Positions 22,960 through 34,267 are shown, counted from the first letter of the stretch. The stretch is DNA of 64,000 bases from Leguminivora glycinivorella (GCF_023078275.1 NC_062973.1:17064456-17128455); one strand, 5' to 3'. A program made the numbers and translations. The notes: a model not told the origin generated them from the letters alone.

Positions 22960-23060
22960 GTGAGGTGCGCGGCGTCCGGGCCGCCCCGCCCGCGCGGCTC
23001 TGTTCGCTTGTCGCACACGGGAACTCAAATTCGCGCGGCAGCATGACACAGACGGATCGC
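22960..23060. other. GC-rich, CpG-rich patch
   Basis: A roughly 100-bp block with GGCCGCCCCGCCCGCGCGGC stands out in AT-rich DNA. A similar GCGCGGGCGGGGCGAGGCGC block occurs at 45543-45562 in inverse orientation. No promoter or gene start can be shown. Confidence 0.5.
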
Positions 23061-23097
23061 AGTATAATGATCGCCGTATTTTAACTGGGCTTTCTTA

Positions 23098-23161
23098 GTT
23101 TTTTCATGAAATAGGAGGCAAATGAGCAGCTGTATCGCCTGATAGTAAACGATCACCGCCT
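23098..23161 (+). repeat. Fragment of GGAGGCAAACGAGCAG repeat
   Basis: ATAGGAGGCAAATGAGCAGC then TCGCCTGATAGTAAACGATC, matching the copy at 4640-4918. Confidence 0.65.
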
Positions 23162-23993
23162 TATTTTTTTTTATTAGGTTTCATCATTTGTGTAAGTAAT
23201 ACGAATGATTTATAGTTACAGTATGTTTGGTCAGCATTGTCGTTGCTTTTAAGGACGTCCCTAAGCTACAATCAATTTTATCGATTTTTTCGGATTCTCC
23301 AACGGCCATCGTGGAAACTTCTTAGTAATCGCACTTAGCTACAGATCGACAGGGTGAAATGAAAAGGACCATTCAAACTTTGCATAGTGACTTTTGATGT
23401 CATTATGAACAACTTTTATTAAGGGTCCAATGCTGAAACCACGAAAAAAAATATTGGATGTTCCATAGAAATGAGCTGTATCATAACAGTCGAAATGTAT
23501 ACAATAGATTTTTTTTTGCGTTTTCATCATTAGTCCCATAATAAATAGGAGCATAATTTGAAAATTACGAGTTACAATTATTTACCTGCAAAGATAATAC
23601 TGTGTAGAGAATTTTATGGAAATATACCTACTTCTCCTAAACATCATAACCATAGCTTTTACGGTTTTCCTGAATATATAAAAAACTGAAAATGGGGACA
23701 TAAAAATGGGGAGGCGGGAGGAGGGGAAAGATTAACATCTCGGCGTGATCTACTTTATGTAGAAGTTTTTTCTTATAAACCTATTGTTAACAGAACACAG
23801 TAACCATCAGCTTCTTTGACCGTAGACTTTATGTAAAAAGATATTATGTCATGTCACTTTTGTTTAAAAAGACACATAAAATTTGTCAGTCGTGAATAAA
23901 TAACGCTTTTTCTTTTTCATATTGAAAGCCTTTAAGCTGTATATATGCCAAACTTTCGAATTTTATTCTTGTTGTTTATGAACCTATGGTCCA
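23162..23993. other. Unassigned spacer
   Basis: No recognised element. It borders the giant inverted repeat. Confidence 0.45.
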
Positions 23994-24436
23994 AGAGCTG
24001 GCAGGATTTTGGAGTAGGTCCTTGAGGTAACCTGGAAAGGTGCTCAGATGCTTCTCTGATCATAGCCAACATCAGGTCTGCAAGTCTGGCAGCTGGGGAG
24101 CGGGGCTTTATCGAGCTATGAATTTTTAAAGATTTAATTTTTTGAGGCCCAAAAAAGGTGTTTGAGGCAACCTGGAATTATTAAAAAGTGAAAATAGAGT
24201 TCCTCAGAAGTCGCATAGTATTTATGCCAGATCATTTGGCCGGGTCCTTCACCGTGCCAGAACGGTACAAAGTGGTAAAAAAAAAATTCCAAAAAAGGTT
24301 CTTGAGGCAGTCTGTCATTTTTACCAGTGAAAGATGAGGGTCTAAATAGCCATGGAAAAATAATGCCATGACATGAGGTGGGGTCCGTACCCTGCCATTC
24401 GATCTTGAAAGTAAATTTTTTAGTTTTTCGTAAATA

Positions 24437-25137
24437 ACTCGTAAACGGTGGCCCACAGCTAAAAAATATGTTAAACAGAAAATATCTACATAAAATTTCC
24501 TACAAGAAAGGTTATGTACGTTTTTTCGATAGGATCAATATATAAATGGATAATTTAGTAAGAAAGTTTTTTTTAATCGATTACATGCTCCGTTTTTCGT
24601 CAATACCTCGTAAACGGTGGCCCACAGCAAAAAATTATGTTTAACAGAAAATATCTACATAAAATTTCCTATAAGAAAGGTTATATAACTTTTTTCGCTA
24701 GGATCAATTTTTTAGTTGGAAAGTATTTTTAAATAGATATTTGGGCCGTTTTTTGTTGATAACTCAAAAACGGTGGCTCACAGCCAAAAATAATGTTAGA
24801 GTGAATTAATCTACATAATATTTCCTACAAGAAAGGTTCTATATGTTTTTTCGCTAGAATCAATATTTTAGTTGGAAAGTATTTTTAAATACATTTCATG
24901 GGCAGTTTTTTGTTAATAACTCGAATTCGGTGGCTCACAGCCAAAAATAATGTTAAACAGAATTAATCTACATAATATTTCCCACAAGGAAGGTTCTATA
25001 ACATTTTTCGCTAGAATCAATATTTTAGTTGGAAAGTATTTTTAAATAGATTACATGGGCCGTGTTTTGTTAATAACTCGAAATCGGTGGCTCACAGCCA
25101 AAACTAATGTTACACAAAATTAATCTACATAATATAA
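24437..25137 (+). repeat. 157-bp tandem units, left array before LINE
   Basis: Units contain TAACTCGTAAACGGTGGC, TTTCCTACAAGAAAGGTT and ATCAATATTTTAGTTGGAAA. About 4.5 units before the LINE insertion. Confidence 0.9.
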
Positions 25138-27600
25138 TAACAGATGTCTTGATTTAGTTATCACTAACAATCCCTGTTCGGTTTCACGCACGAATCCACT
25201 TTCATACCCAGAAGACCCTCATCATCCATCATTAGTATTAAAAACAACTCTTGGGTGCACCAAAGTCTTCTTAAAACCTGCACAACGTACTTCTCGACGC
25301 TTCCATTCGGCCGATTATGTCAATATCAATTTAGATTTGTCCGAAATAGACTGGGACTCGCAACTTAATAAAAAAAACGTAGAAGAGGCAGTTCAAATTT
25401 TTTATCGCGTCATTGATGGCGTGTTAGATAAACACATACCCTCAAAATTAATTACAGATAATCATAAATACCCGGTTTGGTTTAATAAAGAATTAATTAA
25501 ATTAATACAGAAAAAACTTAAATTTCATAAAAAATGGAAAATTTATAACCGACAGAGTGATTACAATTCATTTTCATCATTGAGACGTGAAGTCAAAAAT
25601 CTTGAAAAGGCTTGCTACGATTTGTTCATATCGCGCGCAGAGAGTAATATAAAATACAATTCTAAACAATTTTGGTCATTTATTAAATCCAAGCAGGGTA
25701 ACAACGATATACCTGACTCAATATACTTGAATAGTTGCGTAGCATCGGATGGTCAAAGTATGGCAAACGTATTCAATACATTTTTTCAGTCAGTATTTGA
25801 AAACGATACTACTCATATTGCTGATAGCCCGCAACCTGTATCGGAAAGTAATAACATTTTGATTAGTACAATAGACACTAGCCCTAGCACCGTCGAAAGA
25901 TATTTAGCACGACTTGACGTATCAAAAGGTATGGGCCCCGATGGACTTCATCCCGTATTTCTAAAAAAATGTTCAAAGCAATTAGCTTTACCACTGTCAA
26001 TATTATTTACACTTTCGTTTAAACAGGGAATCTTACCAGATACGTGGAAGAGATCTCTGGTTGTACCCATCCACAAAAATGGAGACAAACACAATGTCAA
26101 GAATTATCGCGGTATTTCTAAATTATCAGTGATTCCCAAACTCTTTGAAAAAATCGTTTACGATCAATTGTTTCCAGCTGTTAAACCCTTATTGACTCCC
26201 CATCAACATGGTTTTGTGAGTGGTCGCTCGACAGAGTCTAATTTGTGTGAATTTCTTGACATTGTCCTTGAAGCCATGAGTAACGGCTATCAGGTGGACG
26301 CAGTGTATACCGACTACTCGAAGGCCTTTGATAAAATTTCCCACTTGTTGTTATTAAAAAAGCTAGAAGCGGTCGGTATACATGGCGATCTTCTGAGATG
26401 GCTCGAATCGTATTTACATAATAGAAGTCAAGCTGTAGCGGTGAAGGGTTACCTATCTAGTTTCGTTCCCATTTCTTCAGGTGTCCCTCAAGGTTCCCAC
26501 CTTGGACCCCTGCTGTTTAATATATTTATAAATGATGTCACTAATTGTATATTAAACTCTCAAATTCTACTTTACGCAGATGACACCAAAATCTTTAAAA
26601 TAATTAAGAACGAACAAGATTGCTTAGAACTTCAACAGGATTTGAACCGCCTGGGAGAATATTGTGTTAACAATAAGCTGGTTTTGAATGTTGATAAATG
26701 TTCCTTTATTTCTTATTCTCGAAAACGTAAACCTATTATTTATAACTATAATTTACTAAACACTAAACTTAGAAAGGTAACTGAGATCAGGGACCTGGGA
26801 ATACAACTAGATCAGGAATTGCTATTCTCATCTCATATTCAGAAAATTACCGCGAAAGCTTATAAAATGTTGGGATTCATATTTAGACAAGGAAGTGATT
26901 TTAAAAACTGTAATACTCTTAAAATTTTATATAAAACACTTGTACGGTCTCAATTAGAATATGTATCTACGACGTGGAACCCACAATATCATTGTTATAT
27001 TAACTCAATTGAACGCATTCAAAAGAAATTCATAAATCGTCTGAAAACTAAATTTAAGAATGTTACATTCAACGATATTGTACCCTTGCAGAAACGTAGA
27101 GAACACAGTGACCAGATCTTACTTTATAAAATTATCAATAATATTGTTGATTCTCCATATCTATTAAGTAACATATCTCTTAAATGCTCCGGTCTGCGTA
27201 CTCGCTCCAAAAATACCTTTGCTGTAAAGCCATGTAGGAATAATTACTCAACAAATCGTTTTACTATAAGAGCCTGCTCCACCCATAATACTATGTATAG
27301 CCATACCGATATCTTTCATCAAAAGTATACTAGTTATGTAAACACGATTAGAAATACTTTATAATTAAGTTTTTGCATGCATTTGTATCAAAAAATAATA
27401 ATTTTGTAACGTTTTGTACTAAAGTAACTTATGTTACACTAGCTTAAATTTATAACTTTGTGCATACTTTTACACATAAGTGTTACCTATTAGTGAAAAC
27501 TTCATTGGCTTATGATCCACCTAAATGTACTATTTACAATGTATTATATAATGCTGTTTGTTTTCCTTAATAAAGAAAAAAAAAAAAAAAAAAAAAAAAA
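25138..27600 (+). mobile_element. 5'-truncated non-LTR retrotransposon (Jockey/CR1-like)
   Basis: A retrotransposon inserted in the tandem array: array text stops at CTACATAATAT and resumes after a roughly 30-bp poly-A as AATATTTCCTACAAG, consistent with a short AATAT target duplication merging with the tail. The left end lies inside the endonuclease domain (RCLDLVITNN in frame), so it is 5'-truncated. The 3' UTR is about 235 bp with an AATAAAG just before the A-tract. Confidence 0.9.
25142..27364 (+). CDS. LINE ORF2: endonuclease end plus reverse transcriptase
   Basis: One uninterrupted frame from the truncation point to a TAA at 27362-27364. The first 65 codons are the C-terminal endonuclease tail (DLVITNN, SYPEDPHHPSL); counting from a TTG at 25337 there are 675 codons. 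Reverse transcriptase motifs follow in order: GMGPDGLHP and NYRGIS, then TDYSKAFDKISH (about residue 324), SSGVPQGSHLGPLLF (about 380), and the catalytic YADD at residues 413-416. A thumb and C-terminal region with RQLE-like SQLEY and WNPQ follows. The RT would copy the LINE RNA at the nicked target. No stops or frameshifts interrupt it, so the copy is recent, but it has no start codon of its own and lacks most of the endonuclease, so it is unlikely to be autonomous. Confidence 0.85.
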   Translation, partial: RCLDLVITNNPCSVSRTNPLSYPEDPHHPSLVLKTTLGCTKVFLKPAQRTSRRFHSADYVNINLDLSEIDWDSQLNKKNVEEAVQIFYRVIDGVLDKHIPSKLITDNHKYPVWFNKELIKLIQKKLKFHKKWKIYNRQSDYNSFSSLRREVKNLEKACYDLFISRAESNIKYNSKQFWSFIKSKQGNNDIPDSIYLNSCVASDGQSMANVFNTFFQSVFENDTTHIADSPQPVSESNNILISTIDTSPSTVERYLARLDVSKGMGPDGLHPVFLKKCSKQLALPLSILFTLSFKQGILPDTWKRSLVVPIHKNGDKHNVKNYRGISKLSVIPKLFEKIVYDQLFPAVKPLLTPHQHGFVSGRSTESNLCEFLDIVLEAMSNGYQVDAVYTDYSKAFDKISHLLLLKKLEAVGIHGDLLRWLESYLHNRSQAVAVKGYLSSFVPISSGVPQGSHLGPLLFNIFINDVTNCILNSQILLYADDTKIFKIIKNEQDCLELQQDLNRLGEYCVNNKLVLNVDKCSFISYSRKRKPIIYNYNLLNTKLRKVTEIRDLGIQLDQELLFSSHIQKITAKAYKMLGFIFRQGSDFKNCNTLKILYKTLVRSQLEYVSTTWNPQYHCYINSIERIQKKFINRLKTKFKNVTFNDIVPLQKRREHSDQILLYKIINNIVDSPYLLSNISLKCSGLRTRSKNTFAVKPCRNNYSTNRFTIRACSTHNTMYSHTDIFHQKYTSYVNTIRNTL

Positions 27601-28590
27601 AATATTTCCTACAAGAAGGGTTCTATAACATTTTTCGCTAGAATCAATATTTTAGTTGGAAATTATTTTTAAATAGATTTCATGGGCCGTTTTTTGTTAA
27701 TAACTCGAAATCGGTGGCTCACAGCCAAAACTAATGTTACACAGAATTAATCTTCATAATATTTCCTACAAGAAAGGTTCTATAATATTTTTCGCTAGGA
27801 TCAATATTTTAGTTGGGAAGTATTTTTAAATAGATTTCATGGGCCGTTTTTTGTAAATACCTCGTAAACGGTGGCCTACAGCTAAATAAAATGTTCACGA
27901 GAAAAAAATCTACATAAGATTTCCTACAAGAAAGGTTCTATACGTTTTTTCGCTAGAATCAATATTTTAGTTGGAAAGTATTTTTAAATGGGCCGCTTTT
28001 TGTTGATAACTCAAAAACGGTGGCTCACAGCAAAAATAATGGTATACAGAATTAATCGTCATAATATTTCCTACAAGAAAGGTTCTATAAGATTTTTCGC
28101 TAGGATCAATATTTTAGTTGGAAAATATTTTTAAATAGATTTCATGGGCCGTTTTCTGTAAATACCTCGTAAACGGTGGCCCACAGCTAAATAAAATGTT
28201 CACGAGAATAAAATCTACATAAAATTTCCTATAAGAAAGGTTCTATACGTTTTTTCGCTAGGATCAATATTTTAGTTGGAAAGTATTTTGAAATAGATTA
28301 CATGGGCCGCTTTTTGTTAATAACATCAAAAACGGTGTCCCATTACCAGAAATAATATGAAACAGAAATAATCTATATAATATTTGCTACAAGAAACGTT
28401 ATGTATGATTTTTCGTTAGGATCAATATTTTAGTAGGACAGTATTTTAAATAGATTACACGAGCCGTTTTTTGCAAATAACTCGAAAACGGTGGTCCACA
28501 GCTAAATCAATCTTCAACGGGAATAACAAACATAAAATTTGCTACAATAAAAGTTTTGTACGTTTTTTCGCTAGGATCTATTGATCCTAA
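27601..28590 (+). repeat. 157-bp tandem units, left array after LINE
   Basis: About 6 further units in the same orientation as 24437-25137, with increasing divergence toward 28590. One unit (near 27985) has a shortened spacer. Confidence 0.9.
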
Positions 28591-28634
28591 AATTGATAAT
28601 GATAACGTTAAAAAATATTATTATATTTAAATAG

Positions 28635-30025
28635 ATTTATTTATTTATTTACACAAAGAAAATTACACAGTATGACAGTATACAAAACTAAAGCACCGTG
28701 AATTTTAAATAAACATTACAACAAGTAACACAAAATTAAATATTAAATAAACAGCAAAATCAAAACATTACATACCATAACATAACTAATAAATAACAGA
28801 TGAAGGCCTAGCATCCAATCCCACACAAAACCTCATGCATTCGTCACGTATAAACGCCCATCTGCTCGCAAGAATATCAACATTAGGTGCCACGTCTAAA
28901 AACTCATTCACTATTTGCAGTGCACGAACTAGCGGTTACTTGTGGCAAAACACGGTTCGAGCGGCCGGCACCGCCAGTAGGGGTTATATGCTTTTCGTGA
29001 ATGTAGGCATCACGAAAAGCATATTTCGTCACAGAGGGAACAAATAGACGGACCAGCTGGGATACTCAAACCGGGCAATCTGACTCCCCCTTCAAAATAC
29101 CACATGCAACAGACATCAGCACGACATTACGCCTAACTTCTAACGAGAAGAAACCCAACGTCCCCAAAAGGAATTTTGTTGGGTACAAGAATCGGTAATA
29201 CCCGTACATTTTTTTATAAAAGAAACGCAAAAATGTTTTTTTGGACCTTTTCGAGCAGCAGGATGTAGGGCGCTTCATGGGGATTCCAAACGGCTGAGGC
29301 TGTCTCAAGCTTACTTCTCATGAGGGCAGTATAAAGAAGCTTTATGTCCCTGGGATTGTCAAATTCTTTGGCGTTGCGGACAACAAACCCAAGCCTGCGG
29401 TAACAGTCTGCAGCAAGCATTGTCATGTGCTCATGAAAGTTAAGGTGGGAATCTAAAACAACCCCCAAGTCCCGTATCAATGTGACACGGGCGATGGGTT
29501 TCCACCCCAGGAGATACTGCCTACACAGGGGACTACGCGCTTTACAAAAAGTAATAACCGCACAGTTGTCAACATTGAACTGAAGTTTCAGAAGTTTGTT
29601 TACAAGACTCAATTCATAAACCCGATCAATATCACTTTGTAAAGATTGTAAGTCAGAATCTTCCTGGACCCTGTAAATTAGTTTCAGGTCGTCAGCATAG
29701 AGTAGGCATTGCGCATGCTTAGGCACCAAGGCCAGATCATTGACCATAACACCAAAGAGCAGAGGACCCAGAATAGAGCCCTGACTGACCCCGGAACGGG
29801 TGGGGTAGGCACTTGACACAAAGCATCCGTGCTGCACATATTGCCGTCTATCACGTAGATAACTAGCAAAAAGGCAAAACAGTTTAGGCGAGAAACCAAT
29901 GCTGCATAATTTGCTTAAGAGTACGTCGTTATCTACGCGATCAAAGGCTTTTTTTAAATCAAAGTACAGCACGTCCACCTGCATCCCTCTATCTAAGTAG
30001 CGCGAAACGGAATCAACCAAGGTTA
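28635..30025 (-). mobile_element. Decayed LINE, minus strand, 5'-truncated
   Basis: Coding sequence on the minus strand from 30025 down to a stop near 28793, followed by a 3' end with an AAATAAAT tail at 28635-28657. The left (5') truncation joins repeat X directly at 30026. It carries frameshifts, described in the next entry. Confidence 0.8.
28793..30025 (-). pseudogene. Reverse transcriptase pseudogene
   Basis: A 268-codon frame (30020-29214) carries DLKKAFDRVDN, RSGVSQGSILGPLLFG and catalytic YADD (codons 108-111). After a frameshift near 29230 the protein continues in another frame as FLRFFYKKMYGYYRFLYPTK down to 29066. The C-terminus lies in a further frame (PNVDILASRWAFIRDEC, ending near 28793). 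Two or more frameshifts make it a pseudogene. It is a different LINE family from the one at 25138. Confidence 0.8.
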
Positions 30026-30760
30026 AGAGGCCTTATTCCTAAAGAAGAGCGTTTTTTGCAAAATGTAACATTTTTCATTCAAAACTATAAAGAAACTATA
30101 CTTAAGTGATTATTAAAAAACTGATAATGTTCCTAAAAGAACATATCTTAAGCTAGTTAATCATAATATAATATTTTAAAATATGTCTTTTTATACTTAA
30201 AACAAATCAGTTTTTTCGGTAGACGTTATCAAATTTCGTAGTGGGATCACTCGTTTAGAATCGTGATTGTGCTGTTAAATATGTTATTTGGGGTAATAAA
30301 TGATCACATTCCTATTTGTTATATCCAGCACGGGAAGCATGGTCGCGCGATAGACGATAAAATATCAGGCCGTCCGGATATCGCACTTACAAATAGTGCG
30401 ATAGGGACGGCCTGCTATTTTATCGTCTATCGCGCGACCATGCTCCCCGTGCTGTACGAGGTAATCATAGTTTGACATTTTAAGATTTATTTGAAATGGT
30501 GGATTTAATAAATAACCTTCCGTATCTTCTCCATTTTTTCGATAAAAAGAGGTTTATATTATGTATTTTTCCTGGGATTCCTGCATTTATTGTAACTCTT
30601 AAATAATATTATCCTAAACTAGAACTTCTTGTTGACATATAAGAAAAAAATTATACATATAGGACATACCTTTCTGTCGACAGACTTGCTTTCGTAAGTA
30701 GCTAGTTCCGAGAAATGCTGTATACTGCGACTTAACAAATCTTGATCCCGTGGGTGGCAA
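30026..30760. mobile_element. Interspersed repeat X, copy 2 (inverted)
   Basis: Reverse complement of 6266-6990, with GGCCTTATTCCTAAAG at its start and ACAAATCTTGATCC at its end. A family F MITE at 30327-30453 interrupts it: copy 1 shows the uninterrupted text (ATATCCTGTACGAG on this strand). Confidence 0.7.
30327..30453. mobile_element. MITE family F hairpin, near perfect
   Basis: Outer ends CAGCACGGGAAGCATGG and CCATGCTCCCCGTGCTG; arms of about 52 bp run through GTCGCGCGATAGACGATAAA with few mismatches, around GCACTTACAAATAGTGC. Other family F copies: 39633-39873 (two half copies), 40375-40493 and 58641-58759. Confidence 0.9.
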
Positions 30761-30789
30761 ACAGGCATACGGTCTTATATATAGCTGCA

Positions 30790-31562
30790 ACCCCACTGAT
30801 TTCTAACCTCTCCCTATATCTGGAGAACGGCTAAACCGATTTCGACGGTCGAAGTGCCTTTGTATAGAGGGAGCGGGGAGACGTGTGGGAAAAATATGGA
30901 ATCTGGTCTGCGACTCTTGGGTCAAAAAATGTTGGACGGCCTGGCTAAACGGGGGGAGATATTGGGGGGTGCTCGACCAAATGTCATAGAGGACCCTGGG
31001 CAGTTTTTGAGGCCGCCATTTTTTTTTCAAAATGGCCGACTTGTTTTTTGTCGATTTTTCAAGTTTATCCTAGAGTGCTCAAATTTTGGTCATAGAATCT
31101 CTCTAGGGTCTAGATTAGAATGATATAAAAAAAATTTGAAAAATGCTACAAATGGGAAAAAAAATTCCACTTTTTTTGTATGGCAACTTTTAAACCGTAA
31201 GAGATAGCCGGGGGGTGCTCGATCAAATGTCATACAGGAGCCCGAGTAGAAAAAAGTTGCATCAAAAAAATTTTCGCGAGCCCGAAGGGCGAGCTTCAGG
31301 GTGGGAGGCCGAAGGCCGACCCCGCGGAGGGCCGCAGGAACGGAGCTCACCTTTAGGCTCCCACCCGGGCCAAATCAAAGTAATTTCACTGCGGGCATAA
31401 AGTGCTCCCATACAATTTCCTTAGAAAAGTGTCTTAAACAAGCGTAACCGGCGGGCCGAAGGCCCAACGGTGGAGCTTCGGAGCCGAGCGAAGGCCGAAG
31501 GCCGAGCTCCGCGTAGGGCCTAAGGCCCGGAGCGTCCCTGATGGACTCGCCGGCGGTCCGGG
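30790..31562. repeat. Unclassified repeat with CCGAAGGCCGA-rich GC domain
   Basis: The first half has two direct copies of a GGGGGGTGCTCGACCAAATG block (30963 and 31210, 247 bp apart). The second half (31270-31560) is abruptly GC-rich and dense in self-complementary words such as GCCGAAGGCCGA, GGGCCTAAGGCCC and GAGCCCGAAGGGCGAGC. No long protein frame is convincing. It lies at the inner edge of the right arm of the giant inverted repeat. Confidence 0.6.
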
Positions 31563-32340
31563 AAGTTGGAAAAATACTTTCCAACTAAAATATTGATCCT
31601 AGCGAAAAATATTAAAGAACCTTTCTTGTAGGAAATATTATGAAGATTAATTCTGTGAAACATTAGTTTTGGCTGTGAGCCACCGATTTCGAGTTATTAA
31701 CCAAAAACGGCCCATGAAATCTATTCAAAAATACTTTCCAACTAAAATATTGATTCTAGCGAAAAATGTTATAGAACCTTTCTTGTAGGAAATATTATTT
31801 AGATTAATTCTGTATAACATTATTTTTGGCTGTGAGCCACCGATTTCGAGTTATTAACAAAAAACTGCCCATGAAATCTATTTAAAAATACTTTCCAACT
31901 AAAATATTGATCCTAGCGAAAAATCTTATAGAACCTTTCTTGTAGAAAATATTATGTAGATTAATTCTGTCTAACATTATTTTTGGCTGTGAGCCACCGT
32001 TTTTGAGTTATCAACAAAAAACGGCCCAAATATCTATTTAAAAATACTTTCCAACTAAAAAATTGATCCTAGCGAAAAAAGGTATATAACCTTTCTTATA
32101 GGAAATTTTATGTAGATATTTTCTGTTAAACATAATTTTTTGCTGTGGGCCACCGTTTACGAGGTATTGACGAAAAACGGAGCATGTAATCGATTAAAAA
32201 AAACTTTCCTACTAAATTATCCATTTATATATTGATCCTATCGAAAAAACGTACATAACCTTTCTTGTAGGAAATTTTATGTAGATATTTTCTGTTTAAC
32301 ATATTTTTTTGCTGTGGGCCACCGTTTACGAGTTATTTAC
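31563..32340 (-). repeat. 157-bp tandem units, right array (inverted)
   Basis: Same units as the left array in opposite orientation (TTTCCAACTAAAATATTGAT, GCCACCGATTTCGAGTTATT), about five copies. The individual unit variants mirror those of the left arm in order. Confidence 0.9.
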
Positions 32341-32637
32341 GAAAAACTAAAAAAATTACTTTCAAGATCGAATGGCAGGGTACGGACCCCACCTCATGTC
32401 ATGGCATTATTTTTCCATGGCTATTTAGACCCTCATCTTTCACTGGTAAAAATGACAGACTGCCTCAAGAACCTTTTTTGGAATTTTTTTTTTTACCACT
32501 TTGTACCGTTCTGGCACGGTGAAGGACCCGGCCAAATGATCTGGCATAAATACTATGCGACTTCTGAGGAACTCTATTTTCACTTTTTAATAATTCCAGG
32601 TTGCCTCAAACACCTTTTTTGGGCCTCAAAAAATTAA
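32314..32637 (+). other. 107-codon frame in the arm of the inverted repeat
   Basis: A + frame encodes a Phe/Leu-rich peptide in which CLKNLFWN and CLKHLFWA recur, because the DNA has repeated TTGCCTCAA(N)ACCTTTTTTGG modules. A minus-strand counterpart in the left arm (24456-24232) is shorter (74 codons) because of a frameshift. Not recognised, and its start lies within a 157-bp unit, so I do not call it a gene. Confidence 0.3.
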
Positions 32638-32777
32638 ATCTTTAAAAATTCATAGCTCGATAAAGCCCCGCTCCCCAGCTGCCAGACTTGCAGACCTGAT
32701 GTTGGCTGTGATCAGAGAAGCATCTGAGCACCTTTCCAGGTTGCCTCAAGGACCTACTCCAAAATCCTGCCAGCTCT

Positions 32778-34114
32778 CCGTCTGCTACAACTTCAAACAT
32801 GATGAAGTCACTCAGCCAGTCACTGATGAATTCTTGAATTCTCAAGTAATATTCATATCAAGTATCAACTATTGTCAAAGGAGTCAGACAGCTTGTTGAA
32901 GGATTCATATAATCTTGCAAATTAGACAAATATCTTTAAATATCAAGTACCGTAATCATACCCACCAAATAAAAATAAAAAAAAATTGTTCAGCTTTATC
33001 AATGTATGATTATGGACTTTCATCAAAATTTATTGAGAAGTTAAAATACTGAAATCTTTTAACTATTGTGGAAAAATGGCGATAGTTGTCAAACAAAATT
33101 TCTGTCAGGCTGGCCACATGTTTGGCATAGACACAGAAAAAATATAGACGGAGGGTAGCACGATCTAATTAACCTTATACCAAATTTTGAAAGACAGAAA
33201 TACCTACCGTACCTGATCTTCAATCAGTACTGTACCTACCGCCGCCTTTTCTTTCGAACAATTCAATATTTTTATGAAAATTTTGCGTAAGTTTATTCAC
33301 TAGCTGGACATCAGTCATATATTTTCTAAGTGGAAAAGTTGTGCTGTAATGACGTCACAGACCCGTCATCTAGGGGTTTCTAAAATCTATGATGTTTAGA
33401 TATCGTAAATGTCACTTGATAACATCATATGAAAATGAAATACTTACGTGTATATATAAATTATCATTTTCTTACCTTTTCACGGGCTTTGATTAGAATT
33501 TTCTTTATTTATTTGTTTTCTAGCACGCAATTATTTTTTCTGCCTCCTCAAAGCTTTGTTCCTCATTGCTTCAATGACACGTGACGACGCGGAGAAAACT
33601 GACACAGGTCCATCCTCTGAAAGCGCCGCCGCGCAACTGAAGAGGCCATAAGTGCCATCGAAAATGTTTTCAATTTCAAAACAATTTTCAAAAAAAGTTT
33701 TTTTTTGCAAAAACAGGATTAGTAACAGGTCTTAAAATTGGGTTCATAGTTGTTCCATCTTTCCTTTGCGGATTTGGTAGTATTTGGTAAATATTATATT
33801 TTTTTAATGACGCTACCGGCACAAACTCATTAGATTCGTCTAGATAATCTTATTACCTATATATTGAAGTAAAAAACAAGTCAAAAAAGTTCTTATCATA
33901 GCCATGGGAACGATTTATTGTTAAGAGAAGAGGTAACTTTGGAGTCATTTTCTATCGAGCGAAGTTGTAAAATTCATGTTGTTCAACTCCATAACATACT
34001 CACAAGATCCTGAAATTTAACATATATCGTTTTCAGATTTTTCCGTTGCATTTTCCTATGTTTTTAACGGCTTCAAAAAACGAGTGCGCGCAGCGTCTAC
34101 GGAAATATATCGCC
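32778..34114. other. Unassigned spacer
   Basis: No gene seen. The text CATAGACACAGAAAAAATAT near 33126 recurs inverted near 38770, suggesting one more short repeat family. Confidence 0.45.
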
Positions 34115-34238
34115 TTCATAAACGTTCACTAAAGTTATCAAGCCGATAAAGTTCGTTTGTCCCTTTCTATCACACCAATACGTCGGAAAGGGACAAACGA
34201 ACTTTATCGGCTTGATAACTTTAGTGAACGTTTATGAA
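34115..34238. mobile_element. Perfect hairpin MITE, 53-bp arms
   Basis: TTCATAAACGTTCACTAAAG through GTTTGTCCCTTTC is repeated without mismatch in inverse on the right arm, around an 18-bp loop. Such a perfect stem suggests a very recent or conversion-maintained hairpin. Confidence 0.9.
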
Positions 34239-34267
34239 TAAGGGGGTAAGTATTTACCCATTTTATG

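Larger units (their letters stand above)
23994..32777. mobile_element. Giant inverted-repeat (foldback-like) element, 8.8 kb
   Basis: The left arm (23994-25137) and right arm (31563-32777) are reverse complements over at least 1.1 kb with very few differences, starting at AGAGCTGGCAGGATTTTGGA. The outer 450 bp of each arm is unique sequence; the inner part is 157-bp tandem units. The space between the arms holds two LINEs, repeat X copy 2 and a GC-rich block. I found no target duplication outside AGAGCTGG. It could be a foldback transposon or an inverted segmental duplication. Confidence 0.8.
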
